The position numbers and the translations under genes are program-made. From NCBI RefSeq assembly GCF_036226605.1, contig NZ_CP109000.1, positions 2,538,501 to 2,602,500 of the forward strand: DNA of 64,000 bases, in the 5' to 3' direction. Position 1 is the stretch's first letter, and every line of letters begins with the position of its first letter. Below are positions 62,901 to 64,000 of this stretch, piece by piece. A model generated the notes under the pieces. That model saw only the letters and a list, made by a program, of their open reading frames with translations, was not told where the DNA came from and ran no database searches. This DNA comes from Streptomyces sp. NBC_00704. GTDB taxonomy: Bacteria > Actinomycetota > Actinomycetes > Streptomycetales > Streptomycetaceae.

Positions 62901-63794
62901 ATCTCAGCCTCGACCACCCGCCGCACCCTGCTCACCGCCGGCGCGGGCGCCGGCGCCGCCCTGCTGGCCGCCGCCCCCGCACGGGCCGCCGCCGGCCCCG
63001 GCCACCGGGCCGACCCCGTCGTCGCCCGCCTGCGCGACCTGGAGTCCCGGCACGGCGCCCGGCTCGGCGTCTTCGCCTACAACGTCCGCACCCGCCGCCA
63101 GGTCCGCCACCGCGCCGACGAGCTCTTCCCCGTCTGCTCCCTGTTCAAGACGCTGGCGGTGGCGGCCGTCCTGCGGGACCTGCCCGCGTCGGCGCCGGAC
63201 CGGCGCGTCCACTACACGGCCGACGACGTCGTGGAGAACTCGGAGATCACCAAGAACCACGTGGCCGACGGCATGACGATCGCGGAACTGTCCGCCGCGG
63301 CGATCCAGCACAGCGACAACACGGCGGGCAACCTGCTGCTGCGCGAGCTGGGCGGCCCCGCCGCGGTCACCCGCTTCGCGCGCTCGGTCGGCGACCGCGT
63401 CACCCGCCTCGACCGCTGGGAGCCCGACCTCAACTCGGCCGAGCCCGGCCGCATCACGGACACCACGAGCCCGTACGCGATCGCGCGCACCTACGCCCGG
63501 CTGGTCCTCGGCGACGCCCTGTCCGCCCCCGACCGGCGCCGTCTGACCGACTGGATGCTCGGCACGGTCACCAGCGCCAACCGCTTCCGCGCCGGCCTCC
63601 CCCCGACCTGGACGATCGCCGACAAGACCGGCGGCGGCTCCTACGGCGCGAACAACGACGCCGGCATCGCCTGGACCCCGGACGGCACCCCGATCGTCCT
63701 CGCCGTCCAACTCACCAAGCCCACCCCCGACGCCCCCTACGACCACACCCTGATCGTGGAGACGGCGGGGGTGGTGGCGGGGGCGCTGGGCTGA
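62901..63794 (+). CDS. Class A beta-lactamase, Tat-type signal, start codon unclear
   Basis: About 297 residues. A twin-arginine signal (TTRRTLLTAGAGAGAALLAAAPARAAA) is followed by a complete class A domain: active-site Ser in VCSLFKTLAV (SLFK), SDN motif in IQHSDNTAGNLLLRELGG, the E166 loop as WEPDLNSAEPG, and KTG in IADKTGGGSYG. It probably hydrolyses penicillins outside the cell. No ATG, GTG or TTG precedes the signal in frame. The nearest candidate is ATC at 62901, six bases after GGAG. The only in-frame ATG is at 62748, which would give a 51-residue extension of poor composition. recO is divergent. Confidence 0.8.
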   Translation: MSASTTRRTLLTAGAGAGAALLAAAPARAAAGPGHRADPVVARLRDLESRHGARLGVFAYNVRTRRQVRHRADELFPVCSLFKTLAVAAVLRDLPASAPDRRVHYTADDVVENSEITKNHVADGMTIAELSAAAIQHSDNTAGNLLLRELGGPAAVTRFARSVGDRVTRLDRWEPDLNSAEPGRITDTTSPYAIARTYARLVLGDALSAPDRRRLTDWMLGTVTSANRFRAGLPPTWTIADKTGGGSYGANNDAGIAWTPDGTPIVLAVQLTKPTPDAPYDHTLIVETAGVVAGALG

Positions 63795-63942
63795 GGGTCA
63801 GCGCGGGCGGGTGAACCGTTCCGGTCACGGCGCCGGCGACCGTCGGTAGGATCGAATCGGCTTGGGGAGCAGGGCCGTCGAAGGCGCACGGGGGGCTGTC
63901 GCCCGCCTGCGTCGCCGGACGCAGCGAGGGGGCGCGGGCGGA

Positions 63943-64000
63943 GTGGCCGCATTATCGACCCGGAAGGCGCACGCAGGCGATCTGCCGGGAGTCGCAGGGC
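63943..64000 (+). CDS. Possible start of a gene running off the window
   Basis: A GTG at 63943 preceded by GGGGGCGCGGGCGGA opens a frame (VAALSTRKAHAGDL...) that stays open to the end of the window. A possible -10 box TAGGAT (63847-63852) lies 91 bases upstream. Only 19 codons are visible, so neither family nor reality of the gene can be confirmed. Confidence 0.35.
   Translation, partial: MAALSTRKAHAGDLPGVAG

Overview
The window is 64 kb of very GC-rich, gene-dense actinobacterial chromosome. Codon third positions are strongly G/C, GTG starts are common, and the gene order hrdA - dnaG - dgt - nasA - nirBD - ppdK - ROK/glycosidases - dusB - glyS - znuACB-zur - uppS - recO is that of a Streptomyces core-chromosome segment. 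Synteny is from memory of the genus, not from a search.

Layout. 0-1 kb: 3' end of a dimethylformamidase-like gene, then one CAT-anticodon tRNA and two identical tRNA-Asn genes. 1-7.3 kb: a YtxH-like protein, an FGGY-type sugar kinase with altered catalytic motifs, and a heterodimeric ABC exporter pair. 7.3-14.8 kb, all leftward: sigma factor HrdA, primase DnaG, a ferredoxin-reductase-like flavoprotein, a dGTPase and a sirohydrochlorin-chelatase-like protein. 15-28 kb: nitrate assimilation, with nasA at 16 kb and a flavoprotein-nirB-nirD operon at 24 kb. Both have GlnR-like boxes and apparently leaderless starts. Between them lie a decayed M48 protease, a DUF6215-like protein, a secreted M4 (thermolysin-like) protease, a GGCT-like protein and a class F sortase with its partner.

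28-32.8 kb: an SDR enzyme, then a more A/T-tolerant island with an FtsX-type permease, its ATPase (TTG start) and a small secreted protein. 33-43.4 kb: pyruvate phosphate dikinase, a ROK repressor divergent from two translationally coupled glycosidases, and an LTA-synthase-like membrane sulfatase with a repeat-expanded N-terminus. 43.4-55.3 kb is accessory: dusB, two drug-type MFS pumps around a MmyB-type regulator, a serine hydrolase, an unknown envelope gene pair, an AKR/TetR operon with a perfect operator-like palindrome, and a DUF397/XRE pair. 55.3-64 kb: glycyl-tRNA synthetase, the zinc uptake operon with its regulator Zur, an YcxB-like membrane protein, uppS, recO, and a class A beta-lactamase without an obvious start codon.

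The genes form several coherent units. Nitrate becomes nitrite by NasA and then ammonium by NirBD; the chelatase could feed siroheme to NirB. ZnuABC imports zinc under Zur, with a Zur-like box over the znuA start. The ROK regulator probably controls the glycosidase pair. The most unusual structural features are three intergenic minisatellites (19-, 17- and 13-bp units), a truncated duplicate of the recO start that overlaps recO, a coding repeat with a 108-bp higher-order duplication, a G-quadruplex tract upstream of dnaG, and several perfect palindromes at promoters. I see no prophage, CRISPR array, transposase or rRNA.
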